Origin: CAZLLV01 sp964560325
GTDB taxonomy: Bacteria > Acidobacteriota > Thermoanaerobaculia > Multivoradales > DATKCC01
Direction of reading: 5' to 3'
Assembly: GCA_964560325.1 (NCBI GenBank)
Contig: CAZLLV010000528.1
Location: 1 to 25,632, forward strand
Length of the DNA: 25,632 nt
Of the stretch, positions 22,120-25,632 are shown piece after piece; the stretch's first letter is position 1; every line of letters starts with the position of its first letter. The notes below the pieces were generated by a model. That model was not told the origin of the DNA. It did no database searches and saw only the letters and a program-made list of their open reading frames with translations. A program made the translations under genes and the position numbers.

Positions 22120-22724
22120 TGGCCGACTACCGCGCCATCGCCACACTCTCCGAGGCGGTGCTCCAGCTCCTGCGGAGCAACTACCGGCCGGAGGACTTCG
22201 ACCAGGAGCTGGAGTTCAAGGTCTTCACCGCCAAGGACTTCGCCAAGCCGCTCAACGCCGGCGTGTCGCTCTTCCTGTACCGGATCTTCCCCAACGGGGT
22301 CGCCCGCACGCCTCCGAGCCGGCCGGCGCCCGACGGCCGCACCTTCCCGACCCTGCTGCCCCTCGACCTCCACCTGCTGCTGACGGTCTGGGGCAAGGAG
22401 GCGTCCCTCCAGCACACCCTGGCCGGCTGGATGATGCGGGTGCTGGAGGACCAGCCGGTCTACCCGGCGGCGCTCCTGAACGCCGTCACCCCCGGCGTCT
22501 TCCGGCCCAGCGAGACGGTGGAGCTCTCCCTCACCGAGCTCACCAACGAGGATCTGCTGCGGATCTGGGACACGCTGGTCCAGAACGTCTACCAGCTCTC
22601 GGTGCCGTACGTCGCCCGCGTGGTGCGCATCGAGTCGCCGCGCGCGCTCGCCGAAGGCGGGCCCGAGGTCCGGGAGCGCCGCCTGCGGATGGCGGAGCTG
22701 GCGGCGGAGGGGGCGGGATGGTGA
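22119..22724 (+). CDS. DUF4255 (Pvc16/Afp16-type) contractile-tail terminator protein
   Basis: This 201-aa protein matches the DUF4255/Pvc16 N-terminal family: YRAIATLSEAVLQLLRSNYR (4-23), NAGVSLFLYRIFPNG (46-60), the family core LLPLDLHLLLTVWGKEASLQHTLAGWMMRVLED (79-111) and ELSLTELTNEDLLRIWDTL (135-153). In Afp, PVC and related particles this protein caps the end of the tube and sheath and sets the end of assembly. The ATG shares a base with the previous stop (TGATG), has GGGAGGGAG as ribosome-binding site, and its 3' end overlaps the next gene by 7 nt. Together with the sheath gene it identifies an extracellular contractile injection system rather than a simple prophage tail. Confidence 0.85.
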   Translation: MADYRAIATLSEAVLQLLRSNYRPEDFDQELEFKVFTAKDFAKPLNAGVSLFLYRIFPNGVARTPPSRPAPDGRTFPTLLPLDLHLLLTVWGKEASLQHTLAGWMMRVLEDQPVYPAALLNAVTPGVFRPSETVELSLTELTNEDLLRIWDTLVQNVYQLSVPYVARVVRIESPRALAEGGPEVRERRLRMAELAAEGAGW

Positions 22725-23707
22725 TCCTCGCCACCGGAACGCTCGAGGACGGCCGCCGGTACCGGGTGCTGGAGCAGATCGACACCGTCTGCCCCCTCGG
22801 GGTGCGGTTCTGGGACGCGGTCGCCGACGACCAGATCCGCTCCGGCCTGCGGGTGCGGATCTGGCCCGAGCCGGCCCTGGCACCGGTGGTCGACGCCTTC
22901 CGCACCCGCTCCGACGTCTACGCCTTCCAGGGCCTGCCCGGCCTGGCGGCCCTCGAGCGGCCGCCCGCCGACACCGCCGCGCTCCTTCCCGGCTCGCCCG
23001 GCTCACCGGGGGCGGCGACCCGCCCCTTCGTGCTGGAGGTGGCGGACCTCGAGCGGCGTTTCCTGCCGGCGGCGATCCGGCTCGACCTGCCGCTCCCCGA
23101 GCCCGGCGTCTTCCTGACCCGTCCGCCGGGGGGTCCCGCGGGCAGCCCGCCCGGCAGCCCGGGGAGCCCCGACCCGCCGCGCCCCCCCGGCTTCTACCTG
23201 TTCTCGGCCCCGACCCGCCCGCGCTCGGCCGGTGTGGCGGTGGTGCGCGGCGAGCTCGCCGACGCCTCGACCGGCGACCCCGCCGGCCACGCCCTGCTCC
23301 GGGTGTCGATCCCCGGGCAGCCCGACCGCTTCGGGCTGTCCGACGCCGCGGGCCGCTTCGCGGTCCAGTTCCCGCTGCCGCCGCTGCCCGGCGGCCTGGG
23401 CTCGCTCTGGGTGTCGCCCGACGGAGCACCGTCCCCGCCCGGGCCGCCGATCGCCGACCGCACGTGGGACCTGGCCCTCGACGTCGCCTGGGAACCGACG
23501 CTCCTGGCGCCGCTCCCCGGCACCGATCTTCCCGACCTCGCCCGGGTGCTCGACCAGCAACCGGCAGGGATCGTCTCCGCCGCCGGCTCGCCGCCGGCTC
23601 TCCCGGCCTCCGAGTGGCTCGGCACCCTGCGCTACGACGGCGAGGTCGTGGCGCGCTCCGCCGGCGACTCGCGTCTACTCATCGTTCCCGCGGGGTCCCC
23701 CCCGTAA
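22718..23707 (+). CDS. eCIS-associated protein with Gly-Ser-Pro linkers and a regulatory-like beta domain
   Basis: I do not recognise residues 1-130 (MVILATGTLEDGRRYRVLEQ; later RPFVLEVADLERRFLPAAIRLDLPLPEPGVFL). The protein has 329 residues, no signal peptide and no membrane helix. Two Pro/Gly/Ser linkers (90-98 LPGSPGSPG and 137-157) separate modules. Residues 170-222 (AGVAVVRGELADASTGDPAG, LLRVSIPG, FGLSDAAGRFAVQFPLP) look like a carboxypeptidase-regulatory/transthyretin-type beta domain. The rest is Pro-rich. The ATG overlaps the DUF4255 stop, and the sheath gene follows after 24 nt, so it is part of the operon. A structural or decoration role on the particle is possible. No enzymatic motif is seen. 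Confidence 0.68.
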   Translation: MVILATGTLEDGRRYRVLEQIDTVCPLGVRFWDAVADDQIRSGLRVRIWPEPALAPVVDAFRTRSDVYAFQGLPGLAALERPPADTAALLPGSPGSPGAATRPFVLEVADLERRFLPAAIRLDLPLPEPGVFLTRPPGGPAGSPPGSPGSPDPPRPPGFYLFSAPTRPRSAGVAVVRGELADASTGDPAGHALLRVSIPGQPDRFGLSDAAGRFAVQFPLPPLPGGLGSLWVSPDGAPSPPGPPIADRTWDLALDVAWEPTLLAPLPGTDLPDLARVLDQQPAGIVSAAGSPPALPASEWLGTLRYDGEVVARSAGDSRLLIVPAGSPP

Positions 23708-23731
23708 CGCCCAACGCAGGAGGAAACCACC

Positions 23732-25632
23732 ATGCCCGAGTATCTAGCGCCGGGAGTCTACGTCGAGGAAGTGAGCTTTCGGCAGAAGACGATCGAAGGC
23801 GTCAGCACCTCGACCACCGGCTTCGTGGGGCCGGCCCGTTTCGGCCCCCTGTTCGGCGAGCCCGAGCTCCTGACCAGCTTCAGCGATTTCGAGCGCATCT
23901 ACGGCCACATCGACGACCTCGAGCTCGACGACGGTCCGATGACCAACTTCCTGGCCCACGGCGTGCGCGCCTTCTTCGAGGAGGGCGGGCGCCGGCTCTA
24001 CGTCGCCCGCACCGAGACCGACGGCGACACCGCGAGCTGGTCGCCCGGGGGCTCGCCCGCTTCCTTCACCCTGCGCGGCCGCTATCCGGGTAGCGCGGGC
24101 AACGTGACGGTGACCTTCACCTTCCGCCTGGGCGAGAACATCCTCGCCTTCGAGCCGGCCGATCCGGGCACCGTGGCGAGCCCGCCGGGAAGCCCGGGGG
24201 GCCAGGGCCGGGCGGTGCTCCGCGGCGCTCAGGATCTCGACACCGTGTGGGCCGTGGGCACCGGCTCGCCCCCCGGCTCCCCGGCATCCGACGGCGCCCT
24301 GTACTGGCTCGACCGCTACTTCGACGACGACTCCGGCCGCTTCACCTTCCGCCTGCGCGACGACGACCCCGGCAGCTCGCCGAGCGGCGAGCTGGCGCTC
24401 GGCGACGTCGGCTCGGTGCGGGTGCTCACCGTCGGCGTGGTGGTGCGCCCGAGCTCCGAGCTCGGCCAGGAGGAGTCGTGGGAGGGCCTGACCTTCCACC
24501 CCGGCCACCGGCGCTCGCTGTCGCAGGTCTTCGACCCGGCGCCGGACAACCCCTCCCGCTATCTGCGGGTGCCGCTGGCGTTCGATCGCGGCGACCTGGC
24601 GAACGGCGCCGAGATTGCCCAGGCGATGCTCGGCCAGCCGAGCCTGCGCGACGGGGAGGAGGTGCTGGTGAGCCTGGACGACACCGACGCCGGCGATGCC
24701 GCCCGGAGCTTCCGGGTGCGCCTGGCCGGCGGCACCGACGGCTCGCGCCCCCTCGCCCCCGACTACGAGGGGCACGAAGGCGCCGGCGGCACCAAGAGCG
24801 GCCTGCTGTCGCTCGAGGACATCGAGGACATCTCGATCGTCGCCGCTCCCGGGTCGACTTTCGACATGGGCGGCGCCTACGGCCCCAACGCCGAGGCGAT
24901 CATCCGCCTCCTCATCTCCCACTGCGAGCGGATGCGCTACCGGGTGGCGGTGCTCGACTCGGGCGACGGCCTTACGCTCTCGGTTGTGCGGGCGCTCCGC
25001 GCCGGCATCGACAGCACCCGTGCCGCCCTCTACTACCCGTGGGTGCGGGTGCTCGACCCGCTCTCCCGGAGCGCCGGCGTCGATCCGGTGGTGCGGGAGA
25101 TCCACGTTCCGCCCTCCGGCCACGTGGCCGGCATCTACGCCCGCACCGACGTCGACCGCGGCGTCCACAAGGCGCCGGCCAACGAGGTGGTGCGGTCGGC
25201 CCTCGGCTTCGAGATCCTCCTCAACCGTGCTCAGCAGGAGGCCCTCAACCCGGAGGGCGTCAACTGCCTGCGCTTCTTCGAGGGGCGCGGCTACCGGGTC
25301 TGGGGCGCCCGCACCGCCAGCTCCGACCCGGAGTGGAAGTACCTGAACGTGCGCCGCTACTTCGTCTTCCTGGAGCGCTCGATCGACAAGGGGACCCAGT
25401 GGGCGGTGTTCGAGCCCAACGGCGAGGAGCTGTGGACCAACGTCCGCTCCACCGTCGAGGACTTCCTGTTCAACGAGTTCCAGAGCAACCACCTCCTCGG
25501 CAGCAAGCCGGCGGAGGCGTACTTCGTGCGCTGCGACCGCACGACCATGACTCAGAACGACCTCGACAACGGCCGCCTGGTCTGCCTGGTGGGCGTGGCG
25601 CCGCTACGGCCGGCCGAGTTCGTGATCTTCCG
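23732..25632 (+). CDS. eCIS/phage-tail-like contractile sheath protein, 3' end beyond window
   Basis: At least 633 residues, open to the window edge. It starts MPEYLAPGVYVEEVSFRQKTIEGVSTSTTGFVG, the classic sheath N-terminus. The C-terminal part from about residue 357 (LLSLEDIEDISIVAAPG) to WKYLNVRRYFVFLERSI, GTQWAVFEPNGEELW, CDRTTMTQNDLDNGRL and VGVAPLRPAEFVIF is the conserved sheath core. The sheath wraps the inner tube and contracts to drive it into a target. AGGAGG lies 7-13 nt before ATG 23732. Between about residues 97 and 355 there is a large inserted region with two Ser-Pro-Pro-Gly-Ser-Pro tracts, making the protein much longer than Pvc2/Afp2-type sheaths of about 350 residues. The remaining C-terminus is probably short, since FVIF usually lies near the end. 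Confidence 0.95.
   Translation, partial: MPEYLAPGVYVEEVSFRQKTIEGVSTSTTGFVGPARFGPLFGEPELLTSFSDFERIYGHIDDLELDDGPMTNFLAHGVRAFFEEGGRRLYVARTETDGDTASWSPGGSPASFTLRGRYPGSAGNVTVTFTFRLGENILAFEPADPGTVASPPGSPGGQGRAVLRGAQDLDTVWAVGTGSPPGSPASDGALYWLDRYFDDDSGRFTFRLRDDDPGSSPSGELALGDVGSVRVLTVGVVVRPSSELGQEESWEGLTFHPGHRRSLSQVFDPAPDNPSRYLRVPLAFDRGDLANGAEIAQAMLGQPSLRDGEEVLVSLDDTDAGDAARSFRVRLAGGTDGSRPLAPDYEGHEGAGGTKSGLLSLEDIEDISIVAAPGSTFDMGGAYGPNAEAIIRLLISHCERMRYRVAVLDSGDGLTLSVVRALRAGIDSTRAALYYPWVRVLDPLSRSAGVDPVVREIHVPPSGHVAGIYARTDVDRGVHKAPANEVVRSALGFEILLNRAQQEALNPEGVNCLRFFEGRGYRVWGARTASSDPEWKYLNVRRYFVFLERSIDKGTQWAVFEPNGEELWTNVRSTVEDFLFNEFQSNHLLGSKPAEAYFVRCDRTTMTQNDLDNGRLVCLVGVAPLRPAEFVIF

Overview
The window is very G+C-rich, gene-dense bacterial chromosome with a strong third-position G/C bias throughout. 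The gene set points to a diderm (Gram-negative-type) heterotroph: a TonB-dependent outer-membrane receptor, a lipoprotein with a lipobox, the peptidoglycan-recycling ligase Mpl, and split b and b' subunits of an F-type ATP synthase. The overall style (DUF1573 protein, FDL-rich TPR protein, RDD protein, an eCIS locus) would suit Acidobacteriota or a similar high-GC phylum. That placement is an inference, because no marker gene here fixes it. I saw no rRNA, tRNA, CRISPR array, transposase or integrase.

Layout, left to right. (1) 1-1284, minus strand: atpF' (b'), atpF (b) and the start of atpH (delta), each overlapping the next by 4 nt, behind a good sigma70-type promoter and a 5'-end stem-loop. 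No atpB or atpE lies upstream, so the F0 a and c genes must be elsewhere. (2) 1441-3493, plus: an atypical sodium:neurotransmitter-symporter-family transporter overlapping a small exported, membrane-anchored protein. (3) 3499-6505, minus: a two-gene operon of a TPR membrane protein and an RDD membrane protein that share acidic Phe-Asp-Leu motifs. (4) 6601-11066: housekeeping genes in alternating orientation (glutamate formiminotransferase, Mpl, a DUF1573 protein, RNase PH). (5) 11147-17451, plus: a complete heme-uptake-type operon (TonB receptor, HutX-like protein, lipoprotein binding protein, permease, ATPase, and an unrecognised 216-aa histidine-rich protein) behind a Fur-like 19-bp dyad. 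(6) 17476-19198, plus: a TetR regulator and an alpha/beta hydrolase. A perfect 24-bp palindrome sits inside the tetR promoter, and a diverged second copy lies at the start of the hydrolase gene. (7) 19129-19974, minus: a YciI-like protein and a DoxX-like membrane protein; the doxX tail overlaps the hydrolase tail. (8) 20191-25632, plus: the start of an extracellular contractile injection system (eCIS) locus. It holds a sigma54-type activator with a degenerate receiver domain, a repeated dyad that looks like its enhancer, a -24/-12 promoter, a small winged-helix-like protein, a DUF4255 (Pvc16/Afp16-type) protein, an unrecognised linker-rich protein, and an unusually long contractile sheath protein cut by the window edge.

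The most interesting part is the right-hand end. There the sequence suggests a whole control circuit (activator gene, two enhancer-like sites, sigma54 promoter) in front of an eCIS operon whose proteins repeatedly carry Gly-Ser-Pro/Gly-Pro-Ala linkers. The TetR/hydrolase operator pair, the unknown last gene of the heme operon, and several start codons that look leaderless are the other points worth following.
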